From positions 1 through 64,000 of the forward strand of contig JAAYHD010000055.1 of the NCBI GenBank assembly GCA_012735495.1: a stretch of DNA of 64,000 nucleotides, given 5' to 3'. Position 1 is the stretch's first letter, and every line of letters starts with the position of its first letter. Origin of the DNA: Clostridiales bacterium (GTDB lineage: Bacteria > Bacillota > Clostridia > Lachnospirales > Lachnospiraceae). Under the pieces are notes generated by a model that saw only the letters and a list, made by a program, of their open reading frames with translations, was not told where the DNA came from and made no database searches. The position numbers and the translations under genes were made by a program. Shown in pieces: positions 51,283 to 61,001 of the stretch.

Positions 51283-53040
51283 TTACGCCTCCTTTCCCTC
51301 ATTCATCAGCGCATACCGGTCAAAATCACCGTACTGGTGATGGAACACCCTGTGATAATATCCGTTCATTTTAAGCAGGCTTTCATGGGTTCCCGATTCC
51401 ACTATCCTGCCGCCGTCCAGAACGAGTATAAGGTCCGCATCCTTGATAGATGATATCCTGTGGGCAATAATGAATACGGTATGCTTTTCCCTTATCCTTG
51501 AAAGCTCTTCCTGGATGAGCGCTTCCGTTTCCATATCCACTGCCGAGGTGGTGTCGTCAAGGATGATAATCGGCGGATCCTTAAGCAAGGCTCTTGCCAG
51601 TGAAATCCTCTGCTTCTGCCCTCCGGACAGGCCAACTCCCCTTTCACCTATGATAGTGTCATACCCTTCGGGCATGTGCATTATGAAATCATGGGCATTG
51701 GCAATTTTAGCGGCGCGGACTACCTCGTCCATGCTGCTGTGAGGCCTTCCGAAGGCGATATTACCTTCTATAGTATCTGAAAACAGGAATACATCCTGCA
51801 TCGCAAGCCCGATATTGTCACGCAAGCTGTGCAGATCCAGGTCCTTTACATTTATGCCGTCAATGGTTATCTCCCCGGAGGTAACATCATAAAACCTGCA
51901 CAACAGGTTCATAAGCGTGCTCTTTCCCGAACCGGTGGAGCCGATAATGCCGACGGTTTGTCCGGCCTTAACCTTGAAGCTAATATCCTCCAGTATCTTT
52001 TCATTTCCAACCTGGTAGAAGACTTTGGAAAACTCGATGTCACCCTTGAAACGTTCCCTTACCACCGCATGGTCGGGCTCCTTGATGGACGGCTCGACGC
52101 TGATGGTGGAATAAATCTTTTCTGCCGAGGTCACAAACCTCTGATAGTCGTTGGCAAGCCATCCTGCCTGCCGAAGGGGGTTGTTCAGCATCCAGAGGTA
52201 GCCGCTTACCGTCACCAGCTTGCCCAGGGACATGGAACCGTTTACAACCATGATTCCGCCGACCAGGTACAGGATAACCGAAAGCACATTTGCCAGAAAC
52301 TCGAATGCCGGCACGTATTTCTTCCAGATATCCGACGCGGCTAGCTCCGCTTCCCTGAAGCCGTCATTTTCACGGTTGAACTTGGATATCTCGTAATCTT
52401 CCTTGGCAAATGCCTTAACGACACGGTTTCCGCTTATATTCTCCTGGACAAATGTATTCAGGCTTGAAAAGTGCTGCCTGATATTATGGAATGCAGGTTT
52501 TACTGCTTTAAGCTGCCTGAAGGTAACCAGAGCCGTCAGGGGCAGCACCGCAATCATGCATAACGCAAGCCTGTATTCGACCACGAATATCATCGCAAGC
52601 GCAATGACGAACATCAGGGTGTTTTCATAAATCGCATAAATGACATAGGCGACAAAATGTCTTATGGCATCCAGATCTCCCGTCTGCCTGGACATCAGGT
52701 CGCCGGTCCGGTTTGTGCTGTAAAATGCGAAATCCTGTCCCATCATCCTGCGGTATACATGGTCCCTCATCGAGTAAAGCATGTCCTGCGAGGTCTGCTC
52801 AAAAATCATCAGGAACCAGAATCTTAAAACGGCCCGGATAAAGGTGGCCAGTATCATGATAATAATCAGCCTGGGCAGAATCTCACGGTTTCCGCCTTTT
52901 ATGACGTCATCCACCACCACTCCGGAGATTTGGGGATTTACTATATTAATAACTGCCGTTATTGTCGTAAGAACCAGGGCAAATACTATTTTCGCTCGGT
53001 ATCTTTTCATAAATGAAAAAACCCATTGCATTGCCGTCAT
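51283..53040 (-). CDS. ABC exporter, TMD-NBD half-transporter (probable heterodimer partner)
   Basis: Walker A GSTGSGKST; LSGGQKQRISLARALL; IILDDTTSAVD (non-consensus D for E). Start at MTAMQW (53040); the ORF track extends to 53130. Confidence 0.94.
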   Translation of the reverse strand: MTAMQWVFSFMKRYRAKIVFALVLTTITAVINIVNPQISGVVVDDVIKGGNREILPRLIIIMILATFIRAVLRFWFLMIFEQTSQDMLYSMRDHVYRRMMGQDFAFYSTNRTGDLMSRQTGDLDAIRHFVAYVIYAIYENTLMFVIALAMIFVVEYRLALCMIAVLPLTALVTFRQLKAVKPAFHNIRQHFSSLNTFVQENISGNRVVKAFAKEDYEISKFNRENDGFREAELAASDIWKKYVPAFEFLANVLSVILYLVGGIMVVNGSMSLGKLVTVSGYLWMLNNPLRQAGWLANDYQRFVTSAEKIYSTISVEPSIKEPDHAVVRERFKGDIEFSKVFYQVGNEKILEDISFKVKAGQTVGIIGSTGSGKSTLMNLLCRFYDVTSGEITIDGINVKDLDLHSLRDNIGLAMQDVFLFSDTIEGNIAFGRPHSSMDEVVRAAKIANAHDFIMHMPEGYDTIIGERGVGLSGGQKQRISLARALLKDPPIIILDDTTSAVDMETEALIQEELSRIREKHTVFIIAHRISSIKDADLILVLDGGRIVESGTHESLLKMNGYYHRVFHHQYGDFDRYALMNEGKEA

Positions 53041-53090
53041 ATTGCTTCCTCCTTGGCAATATCCGTTATATATAAACACATATGATATGA

Positions 53091-53107
53091 TATACGAATA
53101 TCGTATA
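53091..53107. promoter_or_regulatory. Palindromic operator candidate upstream of ABC exporter pair
   Basis: TATACGAATATCGTATA, 7-bp arms around ATA. Confidence 0.45.
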
Positions 53108-53276
53108 ATAATGATATATGAATTTTGCACGAATAAAATGTAGATTTTTACTTATATAATGTCGTTTTCTATAAGTTTGATTTTGATTCTAAAATATTAT
53201 TTCTTATTAACTCGGAAAATGTTATAATTATCCCAAGCCGGGGACCGTATATCGCCGGCTGCAGGAAGGTGATTGT

Positions 53277-54146
53277 ATGTTGAATGATTATGATCTTACT
53301 TATAATGATTTTAATCCCACGGTTTTCTATGTATCAAAATGCAAAATGACCAAAAACGGCACAATGCATGAGCATGATTATGCCGAGCTTGCATATATAT
53401 TATCAGGCAAGGGAAAATACCTTGTTGATGGCGTTGAATACGATGTGGCGGCCGGGGATCTCGTCATATGCAATCCGGGCGTACCGCATACGCATCTTGT
53501 GATAAACAAGGACGAGCCCACCATAGAATTTATAGCGGGCTTCAATGATTTTCACTTTATTAACATGCCGCCGAACTCCATCATGCTTAAGGACGGGTCC
53601 CACATCATGCATACAAACGCGGAGCTTAAGCAAAAAATAATGATGCACTGCTACGAAATGATTGCCGAAAAGGAAAGCTCCAACATGAGCAAATACTTCA
53701 TGATCAAAACCCATTTAATGCAGATGCTCATACTTGTCATGCGGGAAATACTCAATGATGACAGCATCGAACAGTCTCCCTGCAGCTTCGAATCTTACAA
53801 CAAGAATTATGCCGTAAAGCAAATAATAAATTATTTGAACCAAAACTACAATGAGAAGATATCTTTGGAGCAAATTGCACATAATATGTATTTGAGCCCA
53901 GTGTACATCTCCAAGATATTCAAGGAAGAAACCGGTGAGTCCCCGATTAACTACCTGATAAAAATCAGGCTTGAAAAAGCGCGCAATATCTTGCTGAGGT
54001 CGAATGAAAACAGCATAAAAAGCATCGCAAATCAAGTGGGATACGACGACGTGTATCACTTCAGCAAGCTTTTTAAGAAGTACTACGGAATCTCACCATT
54101 GCACTACAGGAAAAAAGAAATGGAGAAAAAGGCTTCCAACCAATAA
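53277..54146 (+). CDS. AraC-family regulator with cupin-type N-domain
   Basis: Cupin (MHEHDYAELAYILSGKGKYLVDGVEYDVAAGDLVICNPGVPHTH) and AraC HTH (VGYDDVYHFSKLFKKYYGISPLHYR). Confidence 0.93.
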   Translation: MLNDYDLTYNDFNPTVFYVSKCKMTKNGTMHEHDYAELAYILSGKGKYLVDGVEYDVAAGDLVICNPGVPHTHLVINKDEPTIEFIAGFNDFHFINMPPNSIMLKDGSHIMHTNAELKQKIMMHCYEMIAEKESSNMSKYFMIKTHLMQMLILVMREILNDDSIEQSPCSFESYNKNYAVKQIINYLNQNYNEKISLEQIAHNMYLSPVYISKIFKEETGESPINYLIKIRLEKARNILLRSNENSIKSIANQVGYDDVYHFSKLFKKYYGISPLHYRKKEMEKKASNQ

Positions 54147-54162
54147 AGTGAGGTGCTGAGTT

Positions 54163-54930
54163 ATGAATATGTATGATACTATATTCGTGCGGAAAAGCGT
54201 AAGGAAATACCGCCAGGAAGCATTGGAATGGGAGGTTCTTGACGATATCCTGAAGTTCGCCGACAGTCTGCCAATGCTTGTAAAGGGCATAAAAGTTGAA
54301 TTCAAGCTCGTCAGCAATATCGAAAGAAACCAGGGGTTCAACGGCCCGTTTGCCGTCAAGGCTCCCTATTACATGTGCATTTCATCCGAAAAGAAGGACG
54401 ACTACCTGCTGAATGCCGGATATCTCATGCAGCAGCTAAGCCTTTATATAGAATCGAAGGGCCTCGGCACCTGCTTCATGGGCGCCGCAAGCCCGGGATG
54501 GGGCCTTAAAAATACCATGAAGTATGATTACGTAATAGCAATCGCCTTCGGTAAACCTAAGGACTCCCCTTACAGGGACGCCTCCCAGGCAAAACGCTAC
54601 CCCGAATCCGGCCTCGTGGTATACAAGGAAGAGGTAAATGCCGATATCCGCAAGATGCTGGAGGCAGCCCGCCTTGCCCCGTCAAGCTACAACAACCAGC
54701 CCTGGCGCTTTGTCGTATACAAGAACAAAATTCATATATTCACAAGAAAGAACCCTCTTATAGCCAGGCCTCTTGACCGGATAAAAATGATAGACATGGG
54801 CATAATGCTTGCCAACCTGCTTATCGCAGCCGAAGAGCTCTGGATAGACGTAAAACTGGCCAAATCGGAAACCCTGATGAACAAGCAGTTCGAGAAAAAC
54901 AAGTATGTTACGACGGCATTAATTGGTTGA
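54163..54930 (+). CDS. Nitroreductase-family protein
   Basis: IFVRKSVRKYRQEALE; LEAARLAPSSYNNQPWRFVVYK. Confidence 0.88.
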   Translation: MNMYDTIFVRKSVRKYRQEALEWEVLDDILKFADSLPMLVKGIKVEFKLVSNIERNQGFNGPFAVKAPYYMCISSEKKDDYLLNAGYLMQQLSLYIESKGLGTCFMGAASPGWGLKNTMKYDYVIAIAFGKPKDSPYRDASQAKRYPESGLVVYKEEVNADIRKMLEAARLAPSSYNNQPWRFVVYKNKIHIFTRKNPLIARPLDRIKMIDMGIMLANLLIAAEELWIDVKLAKSETLMNKQFEKNKYVTTALIG

Positions 54931-54984
54931 ATTGCGTATATAATATAAACTGTACCGAAAATAAGATAATTGCTTATTAAGGTA

Positions 54985-55013
54985 TTGACAAACCCAAGTA
55001 TCTGTAGTATATT
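54985..55013 (+). promoter_or_regulatory. Promoter of tRNA-Gly
   Basis: TTGACA, 17 bp, TATATT, about 40 bp upstream of the tRNA. Confidence 0.8.
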
Positions 55014-55054
55014 ATGTCATGTGCCCGAAACAAGCGGCACAACATAATATAAAC

Positions 55055-55126
55055 GCGCGAGTGGCTCAGAGGTGGAGCATCGCCTTGCCAAGGCGAGGGT
55101 CGCGGGTTCGAATCCCGTCTCGCGCT
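55055..55126 (+). tRNA. tRNA-Gly(GCC)
   Basis: Acceptor GCGCGAG/CTCGCGC; anticodon loop TTGCCAA in TCGCC/GGCGA stem; T-arm GGTTCGAATCC. Confidence 0.95.
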
Positions 55127-55130
55127 TTTA

Positions 55131-55158
55131 AAATCCCTTGATTTTCAAGGGATTTTTT
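55131..55158 (+). terminator. Terminator after tRNA-Gly
   Basis: AAATCCCTTGA-ttt-TCAAGGGATTT followed by T tract. Confidence 0.85.
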
Positions 55159-55375
55159 GTTACACTGATACCTTTTGGGAAAAGTGTAGAGAATACCCTT
55201 TGATAATAAATGTACACAGAGTATTTGCTATGACAATATATGATTATTACGCATACACCCTGAAAAAAGGTTGCATCACGATATAGTATTTCGCAGACAT
55301 TTGAGAATCCGCTGGAATATACGTTAACGGCGCGCTTATACAACCCTTGCTATGATTATATTTTTAGTTATCAGC

Positions 55376-55702
55376 TTAGCAGCGTCCTTCCCCATCCAGG
55401 GAACAGGCACCGGCTTGACTGTTTGTATCTGTATTAGTTGCTTCTATAAAATCAAGGATTTCAAATGTTTTTGTCCCATCCTCCAGTATAAAGAACGGAA
55501 TACCCACCTTCCCGGCTTCCTTAATCGGAGCAAATATATTCTCATGATCTCTGTAATATAAGAATTCCTTTAACGTTGATATTTTCTTCGTAATATTCCT
55601 ATAGTCAAGTTCTATGTTTCCATACTCCTTTAACTGCTCCCATGCTTCCGCACAATTCGGGCAGATTTCCGCGCCATACATGATAACTTTCATCTTTATC
55701 AT
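55376..55702 (-). CDS. Glutaredoxin-like protein with CPNC motif
   Basis: KVIMYGAEICPNCAEAWEQL; cis-Pro region VGIPFFI; extra C-terminal Cys (GACSLDGEGRC). Confidence 0.8.
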   Translation of the reverse strand: MIKMKVIMYGAEICPNCAEAWEQLKEYGNIELDYRNITKKISTLKEFLYYRDHENIFAPIKEAGKVGIPFFILEDGTKTFEILDFIEATNTDTNSQAGACSLDGEGRC

Positions 55703-55894
55703 CCTTTCTCCCTATATGCTGTTAAACTATAAAACCTGTCAATTCCGGTTTATCTATAATATATCACTTCTGCTTCCGATTTTATATATCGATTTATACA
55801 AACACTGCTATATTTATATATTTGTGAAAACTGTTATCCGGTCCATGCTGGAAAAGGGGGCTGTATAACCTGATGCCTCAAAACGGCAGGAAGC

Positions 55895-56284
55895 ATGACC
55901 GGATGGGACCTTTCGATAATCTCCGAACCGGAAGGCACAACGGTATATGCCGGTAACGGCATATTTATCGCTGACAATACGTCTTTTGAGTCACCTTCAC
56001 CGTCGCAGATACGTGACTTGTATATGTCCCTGAAAAAACTGGCGGATATAAACTTCCTGAAGATGCTTTATGCTGTCTATGAAATGACTTACCATGACAT
56101 CAATTTATATGTTTCAACAGGGGACATCGCAGCAAAAGCAAAGCTTCCTGAAACCGAAGCACTTCATGTGCTTGATGACATGCCTGTGGAAATAAAGGAG
56201 GAAGGCGGCAGCATTCTTTACCGGATTAAGGGTTCATATATGCCTGCATTGCTGTTGATGCTTAAATCCGGATTTTCAGACTAA
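55895..56284 (+). CDS. Hypothetical protein, possible winged-helix C-terminus
   Basis: 129-aa ORF ended by a strong terminator; segment INLYVSTGDIAAKAKLPETEALHVLDDMPVEIKEEGGSILYRIKG looks wHTH-like; start uncertain. Confidence 0.5.
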   Translation: MTGWDLSIISEPEGTTVYAGNGIFIADNTSFESPSPSQIRDLYMSLKKLADINFLKMLYAVYEMTYHDINLYVSTGDIAAKAKLPETEALHVLDDMPVEIKEEGGSILYRIKGSYMPALLLMLKSGFSD

Positions 56285-56384
56285 ATTATGAGTGCCATCT
56301 TCATTAACTATATTCGTTTCAATGAGCCCTGTTTTCTCACACACATACCCTGCATGCTCATTGCCGGTTCCGTTATACATTGTA

Positions 56385-56422
56385 TAAAAAGGGGGTCCAT
56401 CCATGAAGATGGACCCCCTTTT
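56385..56422. terminator. Strong bidirectional terminator
   Basis: TAAAAAGGGGGTCCATC-catgaa-GATGGACCCCCTTTTA; perfect GC-rich stem with A/T tracts. Confidence 0.85.
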
Positions 56423-56535
56423 ATACGGCATAAAACCGGATTTCACATCTATTGAACTATAGTAACTGCTCCGATTATCATTTCCGGCCTACGCGCCGCT
56501 TTACGTCCTTTCGGATTTCCTCAAAGCAAGCCCCG

Positions 56536-57603
56536 TCAACCGTTACCGACTTGCGAAATGCCGCCACGGTTGTCGCAGCAGCCCAGCAGCGGCTGGTCGA
56601 ATTCAAACAGCACTTCATTGATCTCAAAAATATCGTACTTGCCATTTGCGATGAAGTATTCCACAATAACATCGGATTTGACGGCGTGGGATAGTGCATA
56701 GCCTGCCCGTTTCAAAAATTCTTCTGTTTCGTCAAGAGATAGCTTCAGCGCTATGGCAAGAGCAATAGCTGTACGCTTGCCTGGCACATACCCTTTGTTG
56801 CTTCTGATCTTGGAGAACAGTTTACGGTCTATATTGGCACGCTTGTATACCTCGGCATCCGTCATTCCTTTGGCATCAATCAGGCGAAGGAGCATTTCGG
56901 AGAACGGCTCATCAAGGCTGCCGATTAAACCATTAAGCGAGGATGGTGCCTTACCAGGAGCGAGCATCACTTCATGAACAGGCTCGTTGTATAAACTAAA
57001 ACGTTCCTTATCTTCGGACATAATATGGCGTTCTGCATCATGCGGCTTACCTCGGCTTACCTGGTGCATATCAACATAATGCTCATTTATGTAGCTTTCT
57101 ACTTCCCCAAGAAGCGTACGGTTTATTATAAAAGATGATTTATCAAACACCACAAGTGTTACATCAATATCGTTATTGGCAAGAAAATCCCTAATTGCAG
57201 CTGCAGCCACCTGCAAGGCTTCGTCTTTTGGGTATCCGTAAATCCCGCTTGATATCAATGGGAACGCAATACTCTCACATTTATTTTCAACAGCAAGCCG
57301 AAGCGACTCAATGTAGGCGGAACGCAGGAGTTTTTCACACTGCCTGGCATTCTGACGGCTATAAACAGGCCCGGCTGCGTGAATTATAAACTTGGCGGGC
57401 AGGTCAAATCCCGGAGTTATAACCGCCTCACCCGTCCTAATCGGGGCAAGTTTATCACAGGCGGCTTGAAGCTTTTCCGCTCCCGCCACCCTGAAAATGG
57501 CTCCACAGACTCCACCGCCCATTTTCAGTCCGGTATTGGCGGCGTTAACTATAGCGTCTGCTTTCATTTTTGTTATGTCCTGACGGATAATGGTAAACGG
57601 CAT
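56536..57603 (-). CDS. Macro-domain (ADP-ribose-binding/hydrolase-like) protein with C-terminal HTH-like domain
   Basis: DAIVNAANTGLKMGGGVCGAIFRVAGAEKL; AFPLISSGIYGYPKDEAL; C-terminal MTDAEVYKRANIDRKLFSKIRSNKGYVPGKRTAIALAIALKLSLDETEEFLKRAG. Confidence 0.88.
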   Translation of the reverse strand: MPFTIIRQDITKMKADAIVNAANTGLKMGGGVCGAIFRVAGAEKLQAACDKLAPIRTGEAVITPGFDLPAKFIIHAAGPVYSRQNARQCEKLLRSAYIESLRLAVENKCESIAFPLISSGIYGYPKDEALQVAAAAIRDFLANNDIDVTLVVFDKSSFIINRTLLGEVESYINEHYVDMHQVSRGKPHDAERHIMSEDKERFSLYNEPVHEVMLAPGKAPSSLNGLIGSLDEPFSEMLLRLIDAKGMTDAEVYKRANIDRKLFSKIRSNKGYVPGKRTAIALAIALKLSLDETEEFLKRAGYALSHAVKSDVIVEYFIANGKYDIFEINEVLFEFDQPLLGCCDNRGGISQVGNG

Positions 57604-57821
57604 CAGGATGCACCTCCGGGATTAAACGCCTTCTCATATTGACACAATTATACTTTACAAAAGGGTTTTTACAAACAGTAATACCTCCGTTTGATGTCTT
57701 CTATCTGGCTTGTATTTATAGTTCTATTATGGCAGAGGATGCATTATCCAGTAAATCTTGTCCTACTTATTGATAATGAAACTTATTGATTTTTCCAGCT
57801 TCAGTGCTATAATAGGCTCAT

Positions 57822-57895
57822 GGAGTCATAGCTCAGCCGGGATGAGCGTTCGCCTCACACGCGAAAGGTCATGGGTTCGAGCCCCATTGGCTCCA
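57822..57895 (+). tRNA. tRNA-Val(CAC)
   Basis: Acceptor GGAGTCA/TGGCTCC; anticodon loop CTCACAC in TTCGC/GCGAA stem; T-arm ATGGGTTCGAGCCCCAT; -10 TATAAT upstream. Confidence 0.93.
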
Positions 57896-57951
57896 TTTTT
57901 GTATACATTCATTCTTAAACCGTGTTTCTGGCATCCACAGTTTTATCATTA

Positions 57952-58617
57952 TTACCCAATCCTGCACCCGCAATTCGTGCAGAAGTTTTCTCCTTCCTTA
58001 AGCTGGTTCCCGCAGTTAGTACAGAATCTTGCTGCGGTATATGTAACCTCTTCATATTTATTGCCGCATTGGCCGCAGAAAATATCACCAGCTTTCAGTG
58101 GCGTCCCGCATTGCGTACATATCCGGGATGATGCGGCCGCACCTCCCGAATCCTGCAATAACGGTGTTTTACCTGTAATCCCGGCAAATTCAATAACAGC
58201 CAGGCCAATAAGCACCAGGTTCAGCAACAATGACAGGTAAAATCCAACACGGGTCTCAAATTCCATATAGTTTCGCGCGGCCTCATTTTTGGCGTTCGAT
58301 ATAATGGATGCCAGCATGATTATATTGATTATTCCGCTTGCGCCGCTGAGCAGGCTCAACAGCTTGCTGTTCTTTATCAGGAAGCTGGCTGCAAAAACAG
58401 CAACAGGAAGAATAATCAGCAAAATACATACCGGATGGGGCTCCACCAGCTTATCGCCCTGATAGGAATAACCTGTCGTCAGTCTGGCTGCACTGAATTC
58501 AAATATTTGCCCCGAGCATGATACGGCAAACAAGGGTACAAAGAACATGATGACCAGTAATAAGGTCACAATTTTAATCAAAATCCCGATATTGATTCCT
58601 TTTCTATTGTTTTCCAT
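57952..58617 (-). CDS. Multi-TM protein with two C-terminal zinc ribbons
   Basis: Hydrophobic N-terminal part; CTQCGTPLKAGDIFCGQCG and CTNCGNQLKEGENFCTNCG. Confidence 0.8.
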   Translation of the reverse strand: MENNRKGINIGILIKIVTLLLVIMFFVPLFAVSCSGQIFEFSAARLTTGYSYQGDKLVEPHPVCILLIILPVAVFAASFLIKNSKLLSLLSGASGIINIIMLASIISNAKNEAARNYMEFETRVGFYLSLLLNLVLIGLAVIEFAGITGKTPLLQDSGGAAASSRICTQCGTPLKAGDIFCGQCGNKYEEVTYTAARFCTNCGNQLKEGENFCTNCGCRIG

Positions 58618-60530
58618 TATACTCCCCCCTGATCGTTATTCTCATCTAATTTAGCACCGCATTTGGTACAGAATTTAACATTCCAGTCTAAATCGCTGCC
58701 GCATACGGTACACCGCTTCTTATTCATAACATCCAACGTACTCTCCGAAAATTGTACCGTGCTCCTCCTGCCCTCCGCTTTCAGTTCCCGCCTTTTTTCC
58801 TTAAGCATTAATATAAGCATAATTACGGCTATGAGCAATGCCGCGGCGAATATTAATATCAGCAGAAGGTATAGCAGGAAAAACACATTGAATTTCGTCG
58901 TAACCACGCTGCAATTAACCCTGCCGCCGTTAAACTCCATCTTAATACTGTCATCCTTTATTGCCAACAGGTCGTCATTATCGGAATAATAAGCATAGGT
59001 TGTTTCGCTGATCTTTTCTCCCCGTGATAATTTTGCTTCATAATAAATAGGTATGTCTCCTGCTAAGAGGCTTCTGAAATCCAGGTTTTCCTCGAATACC
59101 GAAGTAAGCTTTGGCTGCGTCTTATTGCCCTGCCTTGCGTAACGCATGTATGAAGCCGGCGAGTTGAATATGGCCTGGAATCCGGTGTTCACTTCCTCCT
59201 TCGTGCCTTTCTGCTTTATTTTTATAACAAATCCGCCGTCCTGTTCGATATATTCCATTTCTGCATATCCTTCTATTGCATCCCCGATGTTGTCCCGCAG
59301 AAGCGCCGTCCCATCCTTTTCTTCCTCGCTTTCGTATATTAGATCAATATCCCTTTGAATCTTATCCTTGCCATGAACCTGTGTAAGCACGCTTATTGAG
59401 TCCGGGTAGAATGAATATTTAAAGCTTACCGTCAATGTGGCGTCCGTTATTTCATAATCATATACGCACTTATATCCGTAGTAATCATCCTGTCCATAGC
59501 CGTAATCCCACAGCTGTCCCCACTCACTGTCTTCTATGTATGAGAGAAGTGAGGAATCGACATAGTAACGCACATGCGCCTGCGCATATTGATTTGATAT
59601 GAATTTGGAAGCGTCCACGGTCTCCTTGAACGCCATCCCGTGCTCCAGCATATTTTTTTCATATATATAACTCGTTTTCTCTACGCTTGCCAGATCCGAA
59701 TGGAATATGCTCCTCATGGCCGAATTAAGCCCGCCCGCATCAAGCTTTTTCATTGTAATTCTGAAAACCGTCTCGTCGTTATCCCGGTTGGTGTCCCATG
59801 CCATTTCCGCATTGCCGGGAACTCCTTCCTCCAGGTATGCGGTTATTTCCTCGCCTTTTTGATCCATGGTATACTGCGGGATATGGAATATCACCGTTCT
59901 GTCATATGTATTGTCAAAATATGGTTTTGTTAGAATGTCTATGACCCCAAAAGGCAGGTATTGAATGTCGGACACGTATATTTGCTCACCCGAATCATAT
60001 TCCATTGATGAGAATACAAAAGTAGTCCTGTCAGATTCAAGTATCTTGCTTTTATTCTCGGAGCTAACATAATTGTTATCAACCAATGCATCACTGAGCC
60101 AGCTTAACAGCTCCCTGCTGGTGAAGTTCTCCTCGTAGGTTATCCCCTGCACAAGGAAGGAATCCGATTTTAATACTTCTATTTCCCTTTCTTCACCGAT
60201 TATGGCCGCCACCTTGTCCTTGTATGTATCTATGGAATCGAATTCAAGCCTGAAAACACACACTATATTGGAATCCGTTTCATTAACTTCATATGATAAT
60301 TGCTGCGGACAACTTGCCATAACCAGGGATTTTAAGTCGTCCACCGTTCCCTTAAAATACTGGTCAAATGTGCTTTTTTCTATGCTTACTTCCATGACCC
60401 TGGTTCCCTGAAAATTGTCTTCAAGAGTAACCCTCGTTAAAATACTGCCGCCGTTGCTGCATGCCGCGGTACCAAACATTATAAGAAAAACAATTGCAAA
60501 CATCATGGCTGCTTTGATAAATCTATTCAT
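58617..60530 (-). CDS. Lipoprotein-like ectodomain protein with C-terminal TM and cytosolic zinc ribbon
   Basis: Signal/lipobox FGTAACS; large polar region; TM FFLLYLLLILIFAAALLIAVIMLILML; CTVCGSDLDWNVKFCTKCGAKL. Confidence 0.8.
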   Translation of the reverse strand: MNRFIKAAMMFAIVFLIMFGTAACSNGGSILTRVTLEDNFQGTRVMEVSIEKSTFDQYFKGTVDDLKSLVMASCPQQLSYEVNETDSNIVCVFRLEFDSIDTYKDKVAAIIGEEREIEVLKSDSFLVQGITYEENFTSRELLSWLSDALVDNNYVSSENKSKILESDRTTFVFSSMEYDSGEQIYVSDIQYLPFGVIDILTKPYFDNTYDRTVIFHIPQYTMDQKGEEITAYLEEGVPGNAEMAWDTNRDNDETVFRITMKKLDAGGLNSAMRSIFHSDLASVEKTSYIYEKNMLEHGMAFKETVDASKFISNQYAQAHVRYYVDSSLLSYIEDSEWGQLWDYGYGQDDYYGYKCVYDYEITDATLTVSFKYSFYPDSISVLTQVHGKDKIQRDIDLIYESEEEKDGTALLRDNIGDAIEGYAEMEYIEQDGGFVIKIKQKGTKEEVNTGFQAIFNSPASYMRYARQGNKTQPKLTSVFEENLDFRSLLAGDIPIYYEAKLSRGEKISETTYAYYSDNDDLLAIKDDSIKMEFNGGRVNCSVVTTKFNVFFLLYLLLILIFAAALLIAVIMLILMLKEKRRELKAEGRRSTVQFSESTLDVMNKKRCTVCGSDLDWNVKFCTKCGAKLDENNDQGGV

Positions 60531-60587
60531 TTCCTGATCTCCTCACCTGATAATCGTAAATTGTCTCATATAACTTACTCCGGAATA

Positions 60588-61001
60588 TTAAAAACCTTCG
60601 TCAATATACCATTTCCCTTTTGACTTAACCATACTGGTTGATGCATAATCCACGTCAACTTCACCGCCATCTTTGCTTTCGGTAATAATATAGTAGCTTA
60701 CTTCCGCAGAGCCTTTGCCGTCATCATAAACCACTTCGTCTACAACAATCCTGGCCTTGACGTTCATTGGATAATCAAACATATCATCCATAAATATACT
60801 CAAACCCTCATAAAACATTTGAGATTCCGGCGTATACAGCTTCACTATCTTCTTCCGGTCACCTTTCTCCAGCGCTTCAGCATATTTCATTAATGTCTTC
60901 TCCGGTGTGGATTTTAAAGCCGATGCTATAAGCACAATTCCGCTGACTGCCGCTGTCGCCAATGCAGCTGCCATAATTTTGGTATAGGTTTTCTTAAGCA
61001 T
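60588..61001 (-). CDS. Secreted/membrane-anchored NTF2-like (DUF4878-type) protein
   Basis: N-terminal TM then TPEKTLMKYAEALEKGDRKKIVKLYTPESQ...; start at MLKKTYTK (61001) after GGAGG; the ORF track extends to 61109. Confidence 0.7.
   Translation of the reverse strand: MLKKTYTKIMAAALATAAVSGIVLIASALKSTPEKTLMKYAEALEKGDRKKIVKLYTPESQMFYEGLSIFMDDMFDYPMNVKARIVVDEVVYDDGKGSAEVSYYIITESKDGGEVDVDYASTSMVKSKGKWYIDEGF

Noticed and set aside
55055-57895. tRNA-bounded segment as an integrated island
   Set aside because: No integrase, no duplicated tRNA 3' end (att) and no phage genes seen; simple tRNA flanking is not evidence of integration.
57758-58240. 160-aa + strand ORF
   Set aside because: Runs through tRNA-Val(CAC) and antisense to a convincing zinc-ribbon gene; spurious.
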